Below are positions 1 through 10,989 of a stretch of 64,000 nucleotides of DNA, one piece after another. Position 1 is the first letter of the stretch, and every line of letters starts with the position of its first letter. The notes under the pieces were generated by a model. The model was not told the DNA's origin, did not search any database, and saw only the letters and a list, made by a program, of their open reading frames with translations. Source of the stretch: Oidiodendron maius Zn (lineage: Eukaryota > Ascomycota > Leotiomycetes > Myxotrichaceae); NCBI GenBank assembly GCA_000827325.1, contig KN832873.1, positions 1,626,245 to 1,690,244 of the forward strand. Direction: 5' to 3'. A program made the translations under genes and the position numbers.

Positions 1-1700
1 AGAGATTGAGTTGGACGTATCAGAAAAGAGAGAGAAGAAGGAATCGATGAGTACTTGAGCGGTAATTGAAGAGGATTGATATGAGGATATTAGATTGCGA
101 AATCTCTTGATGTTAGCTGCATCATTCTGTAGAAGGGCATTGGCACGTTCAATAACTTCACGATGGCGGAGTTGACGAGCTCGATCTTGCGGCGATATGT
201 CTGATAGGTCGAGTCCTTCGATGGTTGGAGTCGCTCTTTCTGCACTGGAGGATGAGGGACGGAGAGCTGGCGGTGTAGATGGCTGTGAATTACGAGCTGG
301 GGGAGGGGTAGGTGCAGGGGTTAACTGCCCACCGAAGGTACGTGTAGATATAGATTGTGCGCTGTGGATAGCCAGTTGACGTTGAAAGGCTTGCTGATCT
401 CGTGGAAGTGGCTGAGCGCTCGAGGCAGGAATTGGCTCGGAGTTGGGGTCCCGTCCTCTGCCTCGCCCTCTGCCTTCTCTTTGTTCTCGCTGGCTCCCCC
501 CTCGTCTGTCTTGAACGTATGGAGCTCGATAGTCAAATGACGATATATCGACCACTCTGGCGTCTCTTCGCACATCCTTCGATAGTGTGTCCCCGTGTTC
601 TTCCAACTGATGCGCTTTCAGATCAATCTCGGAAGGGAATACGACAAACTTCTTATCCAAGCAAGCCTTTTCCATGCAGAGAAAATGGTCTTTCCTAAAA
701 TGCAGTTCCAGACTGTTATAGTCCACATAATATTGCGGTTGCCCTCCTCTTCTGTCGCAGATAAAACATCGTTCGTGTTTCTCTCTACAATGAACATATA
801 GCTCGTCGTCACCATAGAATCTCTGACGACAAAATCCACACTCTGGGTGACCTTTAAAGCCACTCTGATCGACTGCTCCAGGATTGTCATCTCCTTTTCG
901 CATATGTTTATTCAACTCCTGGTCCGTAAATAACACATGCTCATGGGTAAAGACTTTCTTATGCCTAGAGCACAAATCGCAAATCTTCTTATGATGGACA
1001 GCCCTCACATGGCGGTGAAGGTCCGGCCATCCCAAGCACGCCACATCGCAGTTACCATCAGGACAATTGTACCGGAGGAGCAATACTGTATCCTCCATAA
1101 TGTCATTACTCTCATACCGGATGCCATTATTGTTATCCGTGAATGTGATATCAGCGTCTGAGAAATCCTCGTATCGTTTCGTAGCGTCATCTGTAAAGAC
1201 TACGAATTGTGCCGGTGTCTAGCCTTGTTAGCTATATTCTCCCTTATCCGAGTTTTCTTGAAAGGAAGAATAAAACAAACCCTACAATGCGCACAATCTT
1301 TCGTCTTGTACAAAGCTCTCATGCGCAGGGCACAAATATGACAAGTCCTGTGATTGCACGGCGTAACGGAGTTATGCACCACAGGCGACGCACATATGAA
1401 GCAGACCTCCCCCTCGACATCTTCCGTGGCTGTTTTCTCCTTCTCCTGCTTCTCCTTTCCTAACGTCGCTTGCGCGCTCTCATCCCTAGTGGCCGACGCT
1501 GGAGGTATCCTATTCCCATCGATACTCACGCCACCGCGATTCGTGCCCCTTGCTCCCCGTCTACTACCTCTTTCAGACCCAACATTTCCAGTTCTTGCTT
1601 CTTGTGCCTGTTGATCGACAGCACGTCCTCTCCCCCGGCCTTGTCCTCGTCCTCTCCCGCCTCCTCGGGCCCGAGCAGGAGTTGCGGAAGCTTCGTTCAT
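1..1700 (-). CDS. HEL2: Hel2/ZNF598-type RING E3 ubiquitin ligase (3' end cut by window edge)
   Basis: By family this is the ligase that senses collided ribosomes and ubiquitinates small-subunit proteins to start ribosome-associated quality control. Exon 1 (1281-1700) encodes an RG-rich low-complexity N-terminus and then a C3HC4 RING at about residues 97-139 (CFIC, CNHRTCHIC, CAHCR). A 62-nt intron (1219-1280, GTTTGT...GCTAACAAGGCTAG) interrupts just after the RING; splicing gives CAHCR-TPAQFVVFTDD, the conserved ZNF598 continuation. Exon 2 (1-1218) stays open to the window edge and holds several C2H2-like fingers (such as CDLCSRH, CGFCRQRFYGDDELYVHC, CFICDRRGG) and then disordered Ser/Pro-rich sequence. 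ATG at 1700 is the first in-frame start. About 546 residues are visible and the C-terminus lies outside. Confidence 0.9.
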
Positions 1701-2249
1701 CTTCCTACTGCGTCCTTTCTGCTCCTACTTATTATCGAATTTTATATACCGCACGACAATCCGCTCGGGACTTTGTCCGAGGGGATCTCGTTGTTATTTC
1801 CTCTTTGTTGAGTTTGCGTGGCGTTCTGTTTGACTTGAGATGAAGTCCAGCTTGTTCGAGTCGGTTTTCATAGTGGGGTCGCTTAGAACCCCACCAGCCT
1901 CGTGGATGACACGCGCGGTGGCAAGAAAAAAGGCTGAGGAAGATTTTATGTCTCAGAGACACAACTTCGAATAGAATTATGTGCAACATGGAACACGAGA
2001 TTTCAGCAATAGAGTAGTATGAAGAATCTGTCCTTCTGTCTTAAGAACCTAAATACTCTGTAATTCTGCGTGGCGTCAAGCCTACATCCTGTAATCAGCA
2101 AGAAGATATCACTATCCACGGCATTGAAGTACGCTCATGTTCTTTCTGCTCCGGCCCAATAGTAAAATCGACTCCCAGCGGGGAAACGCCTATGCAACCC
2201 CATTTTCCTGTCCATCAATCGCCAAATGCAAAGTAATCGCCTTGATGCG
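1701..2249. other. Intergenic: HEL2 upstream region
   Basis: This spacer lies between the HEL2 start (leftward) and the stop of the next minus-strand gene, so it should carry the HEL2 promoter and that gene's 3' end. Short ORFs here lack coding character and I recognise no RNA gene or repeat. Confidence 0.5.
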
Positions 2250-3532
2250 CTATTCCTCAACCTCATAGAGCTGCTTGCCCAAGATCTTGTTCATTGTGAA
2301 CATGTGCACCTTGTCCTGTTTGAAAACTGCATGCATCCTCTCATCGCATCGGATCTGACGTTTGTCTTCTGGGACCTGCAAGTTTCGCTCTTTGATATAC
2401 TCCCAGATTTTCTTGACCACTTGTGGGCGAGAGAGCTGTCAAATTGATTAGCATTCCTATTCGTCTAGGCGAGACGGGAGTTAAGCATACTGTGGTTTCG
2501 CCGACTAATTCTGCGAGCGGAGCGCTCAAGTAGTACTGCTTGTGGAATCCGCCTTTCCTCTCCTTCTTCTCTTTCACCTCGCCGTCACTGTTCAGCTCGA
2601 GGTCGCTGTCATCTTCAGCACGGACCTTGTCAACGCTCTTCTTTTTAGGAGTCTTCTTTTTGATTGGGGCCTTCTTCTTTGTCGAGCCTCCTCGAGTTGG
2701 TCTCGCCAAGCTATAAACTTGTCAGACACGAGACCATAACGTAAAATGACTAGATGGGAAGTTGCAGCGATATGCTAAGTAGGGTGGGAGTCACAGTCCA
2801 AGTTCCCTGATGATAACAGCTTGAGCAAATAACGAACCTATTCTCTTGCGCCTGTAGCATAGCTGCCAATTTCGCATCATCCAACTCCTCAGAACTCTCA
2901 GCCTGCTTCCGCTTCTTTTTGGGGGGAGATACGGCATCCGAATCATCACCGTAATCCCCTCCTGGAGTGGAGCTGGCTGGGGTCTCCGACTTCACCTTTG
3001 ATTCTGCCCTGGGTTCTTTCTTAGGCTTCGTGTGTGAATTATTATGTGTGCTGGGATATCCGTTCGTTTGCGGGGTAGAGGAGGTCGTAGAAAGAGGAAG
3101 AGAAGAAGGGTTGTTGTGAGCGCGGTCGAAGCGCTCCATTATGAGTTCTTTCACGGCATTCTATAGAGATTTTGTATTAGAAGATGTTTTCCGCAATAAA
3201 CATATCTCTATATTCTGTAGTCATAACCCGCCGAGTGTGTAAGGATATATGATCCTAGAGAAAAGAGCTCACCTTTTTCTCAGACACGTCTTGACCAAGC
3301 TTAGCCTCCAATTCTTCACGGATTCGTCGCGCGGAGATTGTATTCAGATCACTATTCGCAAGGATCACATCGATGATCGCGGAGTACTGCGCTTTCTCGG
3401 ACGGTAAAACTATGGTATTATTGTCAGCTCGTTCCGCGGCAGATAATTAGGCCCAAACATGGACAAGAAATAGAAGAGAGAGTACTGATGATCTAAATAG
3501 AGGCTGCAATAGAAGGGGCACTGACGCGACAT
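2250..3532 (-). CDS. DEK_C + SWIB domain protein, UAF30/Spp27-like
   Basis: Family members (yeast Uaf30/Tri1, fission yeast Spp27) act in the RNA polymerase I upstream activation factor or as chromatin proteins in the nucleus. Five exons: 3526-3532, 3273-3409, 2838-3160, 2491-2710, 2250-2435; total 873 nt, 290 residues. The first coding exon is only 7 nt (ATG TCG C before GTCAGT). Residues about 1-60 form a DEK_C domain (ARRIREELEAKLGQDVSEKK, then NAVKELIMERFD). The middle is lysine-rich and disordered, with PPKKKRKQ as a likely nuclear signal. The C-terminus is a full SWIB/MDM2 fold starting GGFHKQYYLSAPLAELVGE and running through WEYIKERNLQ to MNKILGKQLYEVEE. Domain identity is firm; assignment to the Pol I complex is inference. 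Confidence 0.85.
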
Positions 3533-4249
3533 CTTGTTTATTGCCTTTGGCAAAGTGGTCTATCCGTGATGCCTTTGCTGATGTGCTGGGGGCCAGATGA
3601 GTGAGGGGGCTGGGCTGAGATGGGGGTGCGAGGGCAGATATTGGTTCTTGCGCGGTTCGTCGTCCACCACCGAGCAAGGAACCGAACAAAGAGTATTCGT
3701 CTCTTCGTAGCAATCGTAGTTTCGCAGCGGGAAGCGTCAGCTTGTGAAAGCGTAGTTGCACCACTCCAACCTCCGCCAGCCGTTCTATATCTTTAGCAAC
3801 TGCGCTGTCCAAGAACGTCTTTTGCTAACCGCAGCCTGCAAGTCGAAAATATCGCAAGGCATGAAAGTGGTACCTGTGTATCTTATTCAAATATGGATGT
3901 CAGTATGGAGGGATAAAGTATGTTGTGCCTCTAAGATCTGTGGAATGGCGTGTGATGTATTGATCACTGACAACTTCGTACAGCTGCAAGCCGCATCTGC
4001 CCGGATCTGGACTTTAAGGTATGGCCCGGGTGGCTGGTGGAAGGTTCAAGCCACTGGTCCGTGCAAACACCGCAGCAGAGCGCTTTTTCGCTTTTGCGGG
4101 TATTACTGCCCTTATTCCAGACGCGGAAACTTGAATGGCCTATTGGCCGCTCAAATTCGTAACATATCTCCGTTCAATTCGTTAACCATGCGAAAGTGCT
4201 AGATAATAGTAGTAATAATACATGCAAGGCCCATTGTCATCAGCGCAAC
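3533..4249. other. Intergenic: upstream of the SWIB gene, downstream of IRE1
   Basis: Two open frames of 121 (minus) and 148 (plus) codons lie here. Neither shows a domain, a conserved pattern or a plausible splice partner, so I treat them as chance. The region should contain the SWIB gene promoter and the IRE1 3' end. Confidence 0.45.
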
Positions 4250-7200
4250 CTACAGGCCAGCTGGCTGATAGTATTCCCTAAACCGATCCGTTTCCTCCCA
4301 CTGCACCTCATACACTACATTCCAGCAGGTGATCAGTAGGTTCGGGAATTTCCTCGTCCAAAAGCTGAGGTACCCGTCCGGCAATGGTCCCACTTCCTTC
4401 TTTAGTTTCTCACTCATGTCTTCGTAATGATTCTTTTTGTTCCTTAACGCGCGAAGCAAGTCTAACAATCGTGTACCGGTATACTTGCGCTGCTTACCCA
4501 AAGAATCCACGAATTCCTTCCCAAGTGGTTTGAGGAAATCACTATGGCAGGTATCTGGAGCCCAGCGTTCAAGCTCTTGAAGAGCAGACGATGGCGGGTC
4601 GCGGATCTCCTTCTCGAAATGGTCAGAGACGTCACAGAGGAAGCTGAGACGCTTCTTCGCTGGCCAGAAGAATGGATGGGCCATAACTTGAAGTGCTGTT
4701 GGTCGTCGCTTAGGCTCCGGTGACAACATTGCAGCGATGAGATCTTTAGCTTCGAAGCTGTAGTCGCCGAGAACCTCGAGGTGCTTTAGGTTATAGTTGC
4801 CTTTACGAATATTGACTTCCCGCATGTACCGATCACCGCAATCAAATGGGTGGAAGCCTTTGGTAAGGACGTAAAAGAAGACCAGTCCCAGAGAGAAGAT
4901 ATCAATGGCTCGAGTAGCTCGCCTATTTGGCATCAGATCAGAGCTGACGAGAGCCCCAGATGAGTCTCCATTGGTACTTGCGTCGATTACGGTTGATCCT
5001 TCCCTCGAGTCGTCATCAAGGAGAAGTTCAGGTGCTCTCCACCCCGAGGTACCGGCTGCATGTGCAGTTGTAGCTCGGAATGACGACTGTTCGCCTTCTA
5101 ATTTCTTACACAGCCCGAAATCTGAAACCAAGAGACGAGGTTTCCCATCCTTGCCCATCGTGACTAAGATATTTTGCGGTTTCAAGTCACGATGAACAAT
5201 GCGAAGGCTGTGAAGGTGTTGGAGGCCATTGGCAATCTGGTACAAGACATGAGGAAGATCCCGTTCGCCACTTTGTGCTAGTTCGCGATGTAAGGCGGGT
5301 TTGTCAATAACATCTGCTAGAGAAGCGGGGCAAAGCTCTAAGGCAATATAGAGAAATCCAGCAGCCTGTTGTTGAGCAAAGTATCGAATGACTATACAGC
5401 TGTTAGCAGTAATAGACGCAAAGATGAGTATAACAGACCATTTGGGTGATCGTCGCTCTCTCTAAGGAGTTTCGTTTCTTGTGATGCGATGTCAAAGAAT
5501 TGTATTAGCATCCGCTTGACAGCAACTTCGCGACCGTCAAAACTACCCTCAAAAACCATCGTACCATTACTGCCTGTGCCGATGAGCTTGTCGGTGTTGA
5601 CCTCCAATGATCCAATACGTATGACGGGCCCAGACACTTCCGTAGGATCGTGTGATATGGTTCGGATGTCGGGTTCAAGCTTGGTTTGCTCTCCCATATT
5701 TTGGGCGTCTCGAACAGCATCTTCTATTGTCGGCGGTATCTTTGGATCTTGGGATGCATCTTGTGAGGCAGCACGATCTCTCCCCTTCTTGTGCTTGACA
5801 CCTCCTCGTCGGCCACGGTGGGCTTTCTTCTTCTCCTTCCCGAGAGCCGGAGCCTCTTCCGGAATATCAAGGGAATCCACCCTGGTCACGCCCACAATCA
5901 CTTCATCTTCCTTCCCCTCAGGCGGCAGAGCTCTGGGGGTTTCTACCTCATCCACTTTTACCTCTGGCGTATCCGACGTTCCATCGGGGGAAGGCGAGTC
6001 GGTTGTCTTCGATTCAGCGAGATCGCTGGGCTGTTTCCCATTAGGTTTGCTTGAAGAGATCGGGGTTTCAAGAAGCGAAACACCCATCATCTTGCTAAAT
6101 CGATTGAGCCATATACGAACTTGCAATTGATTAGAAGCGAGAATAGCAGTCAATAATATTATCAGCATCGGGTTCTTAATAAACTCAAGAAGGTAGTCAA
6201 CGGCAAGTCTCGGTAGTGACTGAATCCACTGGAAAATGGTTGGCTCAGAAAGCAGAGCAGGTGATGTATCAGGTGGGGTATTATTTACTCCACGGTCATT
6301 TGCGGAGGGTGCGGAGATGGTCAGGAGTCTCTCACTGGGGACATGGTCAACTGAATGAAGGCCGACAAGGGCTTGTGATAATTGCCGGTCATTCAGCGCG
6401 TCCCAGGAAGGACCGTGCCGTCGCCATTCTTCGCGCTCGCAAGGTGCCTGTCCGATGCCCTGGACAGCCAGGGGATAGAACTTGCCTGACATTGCATACC
6501 AACTTCCATCTTCCGTATGGTTGAGGAAGATGCTGCGTTCTCGGTGATAAGCCGAGACCTCGTCGTCGATCTGGTTTGGAGGTACGGGTTGGGGAAGGAT
6601 GATGAGATTTGGATCGCTATCTTCACTACCCCACGACCTGGCAACGTCGAAGACTCGCACGACGGGGGAAGCGAACTTATGCTTGAATAACAATAACTTT
6701 CCAGGCTTGTCTGCAGTGAGACGGTCGTGGTCGAATCCAATAACTCCACCATCATGACTGGTATATATGTACTTATTGTCAAGGGTTGTGTGGTATTGAC
6801 GTTCCAGGTCGTGATCGTAATTGTTAGGGACCCATTCCGAAAACTTCAAGGTCGCAATCTGGTGCCCGTCTTTCGCCCCGCTGATTCCAACTGTGTATTC
6901 TGTGCGGCCAATTGTTAAGGTGGAGCTAGTGCTGCACTCTTCGCTATCCGGGTCCAAGAGGCCGTGCCTATTGAGGCAGTTCTCGTCATTCACCAAGGCA
7001 CCTGTCGATCCGAACCACTTCAGAACGCGACCGTTCCGAGCATCAACGACTATCATGGTCGTCTTTTTCTCGCCGGTGTATGTGACTGCAGGGTCTTCAT
7101 CTGAGTAGGGCGACATCTCCTCCACCAATTTCTTCATTGTGAGGCCCGTATTGACCAGACCCGGATGAGGCCCGTTCGGGCGGTAGACATAGAGGCTCCC

Positions 7201-7794
7201 CTCTCGACTTGGTTCGACAATCCACAGGTAGTCGTCAATGGTGTTAGGACTGTAGTCCTCCTGGACTGCAGATCGGTTTCGGCGGTGGTAGGTAGTCTCG
7301 ATCATGGGCTTGTCCACCTCCAGGGACCATCTCTCCCGCCCGCTCTTCCGATCCCTGGCATACAGTTTGCCGTCGACGGTCGCCAGAAGCACAAAGTCTT
7401 CTACTTCCCAGTCCTCAAGACTCCGCGCAGATTGCGGCGGGGCCAGCCCAGCAGTCAGCTTGCTGGACCGTCTTGCAGGAGGTGCTGCAACGGCGGAATC
7501 CGCCGGAGCCAAAGTTGCGATGGCGCTCGCATCGTTTTTGAAGTATTCGTAGTAGGTGTTCTTCCCCCGTCCAGAGGTGAGAGGCGTCTCGAGTTGGTGT
7601 GCGACCTTGGTGGCCTCAAGCGTGTGCACAGCATCCGGGTCGAGGTTCTCGTGCGGAGACTCGTGTCGCTGCGGGACGGCGGGTCTCTGTTGCTGCTGGG
7701 CGTCGACGAGCCATGGGACGAAGAAGATGGCTGCGGCAACGCGGATGAGGTTGTTCACGACGAGACCATCTCGTGGTGGCCGCCGTCGCGGCAT
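4250..7794 (-). CDS. IRE1: IRE1: ER unfolded-protein sensor kinase/endoribonuclease
   Basis: IRE1 senses misfolded protein in the ER lumen, oligomerises and cleaves HAC1/hacA mRNA to start the unfolded-protein response. Two exons (5439-7794 and 4250-5391) flank a 47-nt intron; total 3498 nt, 1165 residues. A signal peptide (about residues 1-32) precedes the luminal beta domain, with a transmembrane helix near 540-560 (MLIILLTAILA), then a disordered basic linker with a HRGRRGG patch. The kinase runs from about 725 (IGTGSNGTMVFEG, VAVKRM) through HRDLKPQN and SDFGLCKK to GTSGWRAPELLL. The C-terminal KEN RNase keeps the catalytic set Y...R-N...H in KYTGTRLLDLLRALRNKKNH, so it should be active. 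ATG at 7794 is immediately followed by the signal sequence. Confidence 0.95.
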
Positions 7795-8857
7795 CGTGAG
7801 CCGTCAACGCTGCCGCGTTGGCTGGAGACGGTCCTGGTGCAGGCCGTCCGAGTCGTCGTCGCTGATGTTTCGGGCGGCAGTCAGAGCGGGGATAGGACGA
7901 GGCTCGGTGGCCAGGTCTGCGTGGGGGGTGGGAATGATTGGGAACAGTACGTAAGTACAGAAGCTTCCTCCAACGAAGGAGGATGTACACTTCGTGAGAT
8001 TGACAGCGTCGTGGTTGATGGAGCAGAGAAGAAAAGAAAGTTGCGTGGGAAGGGGAATTGTCTCGAGGAGGCCGGGCTGAGCAAAATGCGGGTTAGCGGC
8101 TACAAACTCGCCTAACTTCCCGTTTTTAGGCCCCCCACTCAGAGGGATTCACACACGTTTCCAGTATATAAGGGGCGTTAGGATCGGGATCGGAGGAATA
8201 TAAAGAAGAGCTTAATAGAGGTTGGCTCTCTCCGGCGTATTCGTGTGATGATGGCTAGGGAGTATCAGCTTCTTCGCAGATGTGAGGGGTGGGTAATGTT
8301 GGTGTGAAAAGTTCTCGCCGTCGTCAGCTTACCTCCCTGCCTATCTATACGTGGATGAGCCGGACATCCTCGACGCACCCAATTGCACAAAGCCCGCCTT
8401 GCGTGCGTTGCCGATCCTGAGTACTGCAGCACCGCGGAAACCCTTACTTTTTTTTAATTGTTGAGGGGGCGTTGCACTGGTTTCCACTGTGTTGGTGGAT
8501 TTGTGGGTGGCTAGGGGAGGCGCAGTGGAAAGCCGCACCGTGGAGCAGCACTAACAGTTTACGATTCCACGGAGTTCTACATCTGACCGCGCGGCTCTTT
8601 CAAATACTGCACTTTGTTCTGCACAGTCGTGCTATAGGGGACTTGGAACCCTGAGCTTGCCAGTTTCAGTGACTAAGGAGTTTGTGCCCAAGCCCCTCAG
8701 CCATCCTGAGCGTTGTACAAAACCAACAGTGGAGGAAGGGTTGTCCATATCTGCTCCGTTTATTATTGACGCTCGAATACGATCTATGGTATGGTACAAG
8801 GTTTTTGAACTTTTGTCAGTAGTCATAATACAGCCCCATCACCAGGTATCATTCCCT
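7795..8857. promoter_or_regulatory. Intergenic: IRE1 upstream region
   Basis: About 1.06 kb lies between the IRE1 start and the CCT2 stop. It holds a TATA-like TATATAA near 8164 and no credible coding frame. I did not recognise an unfolded-protein-response element by eye. Confidence 0.4.
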
Positions 8858-10560
8858 TCACCTCTCGCGCTTCCGGGGCGCACTTCGGATAATATTGTCT
8901 ACTCTAAGCAGTAGCTTAGTATTCAAAGTCAGTATTTGTGTGTAGTCATGTATAGGGATGGAAAGATGCTAGCATACCTCAGCAGCCTCACTAGCCGAGC
9001 TCACCACTGCTCTCTTCAATTTGTAGCTCTCGATTACACCGAGTTCCCTCATGTCCGCAATCCCCCCCCCTGGAGTCAGTAGATCCAGTCCATATGTTGT
9101 CATGCCGTCATAAATAGCCGTTCGCAACTTGGCAACTAATTCACTCGAGTCATATCCAGCATTATCCGCCAATATCGTAGGCAACTGCCTCAGTGCTGTT
9201 GCGAAAGAGGATACCGCAATCTGCTTCTTACCATCAACTTTGAGGGCTGCGCCCTCGACCGCCTTAGCCATTAGCATCTCAGCGCACCCACCACCAAGTG
9301 TTGTGCGTGGCTCCTTGACCGTCTGAGAGAGGACTGCCAGCGCATCATGAAGGGAGCGTTCTGCTTCATCAAGGAGTTGTTCGGTCGCTCCTCGTAAGAC
9401 AATCGTGCAAGCCTGGCCAGCCGCAACGCCAGAGAACTTGATCAACGTGTCCTCGCCAATAATTACTTCCTCGATGAGGTCGCAGTGCCCGAGCTTGACC
9501 TGCTCTGGGTGGTCAAAGGTTGATGTAATTTCCCCACCAGTGACGAGGGCTAGGCGCTCAATACCATCAAAGTCGGCATGCTCAATGGACATGATGCCAG
9601 CATCTGCGAAGAGTTGCTCCGGCCAGTTGTAGATCAACTGTCGATTAATGAAACAGTTGATCCCGTGTGCTTTGATCTTTTCCACCTTGGCCTTCATTTT
9701 GTCTTTCTCTGCCTTCTCTAGCTCGGCCAGCTTGCCAGTAGAGCCAACCTTCACCCGGGCCCCGAAGATCTTGATCTTGTCTGTGTCCATTGCCGTATTT
9801 GCTACCAATATCTTAGCTCCTTCTAATCGCTTGGGTTGGTTGACACCAATCTTCTTATCGAGGATGAAGCCTTCGTCAAGGTACGAGTCGTTGAGTTTCC
9901 CGCCAGCTTTCTTGATTATTTGGATATGGCTGAGATCTGCCGAGCCTTTCAATCGTAATACAGCCTCGCATGCCAGTTCGGCAAAGTGATTTCGGTCTTG
10001 GGATAACACCTTCGAGCTCAGCGTCGTCCGTGCGATAGCTAGGAGATCTTTCTTGAAAGCCTGGGCGTTTTGGCTGTGGTCTACAGCTGACTTCTCCAGA
10101 GCTGCTAGCGCCGCTTGACTTGCTATTCTGTAGCCCTCGATGATGGTCTGAGGGTGGATCTTCCGGTCGACCAATTTCTCAGCCTCCCTCAGCAGCTCTG
10201 CAGCAAGGACGGTAACTGACGTGGTCCCATCTCCGACCTCGTCGTCCTGGACCTTGGAAATGTTGACAAGAACCTTAGCAGCCGCGTTATCGAGAGCAAT
10301 AGACTTGAGGATGGTAGCTCCGTCGTTGGTAACCATTATCTCCCCCGTAGACGCACTTTGCAGAATCTTGTCCATGCCCTTGGGTCCGAGAGTGCTCTTA
10401 ACTATAGTTCTATAAGCTGGAGTGCTTTCGACGTAAATCATATTTACTTGCCTAGGTCTCCAACTGCAATCGCTCCAACAAAAGCCGAAAGACGGGCATT
10501 CTCTCCTTTCTCCTCCGTGGTGCCATCATCAAAGATCTGGGTGGGGTTGAAGGACGCCAT
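8858..10560 (-). CDS. CCT2: T-complex protein 1 subunit beta (CCT2)
   Basis: CCT2 is one of eight subunits of the cytosolic chaperonin TRiC/CCT, which folds actin, tubulin and WD proteins using ATP. Exons 10452-10560, 8978-10401 and 8858-8914 sum to 1590 nt, 529 residues, the usual length. Group II chaperonin motifs are present: [43 protein letters not shown] and TPGGGIADM. The first intron (10402-10451, 50 nt) starts GCAAGT, not GT: only CTAG|GCAAGT...CTATAG restores the conserved [12 protein letters not shown]. The last intron ends at AAG (8915), giving [21 protein letters not shown]. The coding strand contains a run of nine G at about 9062-9070. It is head-to-head with eIF3b 429 bp away. 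Confidence 0.97.
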
Positions 10561-10989
10561 GGTTGCTGGTGGAGATGAGCTTTGCAAATAGAAAAGTTCG
10601 ACTTATCCAAGTACCTCGTTCCCTCTTCACCGTCACGCGAAAGTTATCGAGATCGCGTCCAAAAAGTCGAAAGCCGCTAAGCCCTCGCCAAACTTTCTGC
10701 CCACACCACCAACGTCTTAGAACTCCCACCACTGCAGGTCGACGATAAGCACGCTCTCTTCCTTTCTTCTTCTGTGAAATTATTTACAGTAATATTTCCA
10801 ACATCAGTCTTCTTTGTTTCGTCCTCCAGACGGAACCAGCGCGCCCTCAGCGGACAGAAGCAGCAAAGCGGGGTGAAAATCCTATCGTGAACCCCACAAA
10901 ATTCAACAAATATCCTACAACAAAAGAACCTACCGCCAGCGCAATACGACTGACACCGCCAGTCAGCTGTGAGCGCAAGAGCCGCAATC
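10561..10989. promoter_or_regulatory. Divergent promoter CCT2 / eIF3b
   Basis: This 429-bp spacer lies between the start codons of two head-to-head, highly expressed housekeeping genes, so it must contain both promoters and 5' leaders. CT-rich tracts occur near 10755-10775. No other feature was seen. Confidence 0.6.

Noticed and set aside
3447-3812. 121-codon minus-strand frame over the first exon of the SWIB gene
   Set aside because: It is in another frame from the spliced gene and shows no domain; the 7-nt first exon model explains the start better.
3756-4202. 148-codon plus-strand frame
   Set aside because: Composition looks random, no domain, and it lies in a spacer between two minus-strand genes.
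7165-8115. 316-codon plus-strand frame opposite IRE1
   Set aside because: It mirrors the luminal-domain coding sequence of IRE1; its residues are not protein-like.
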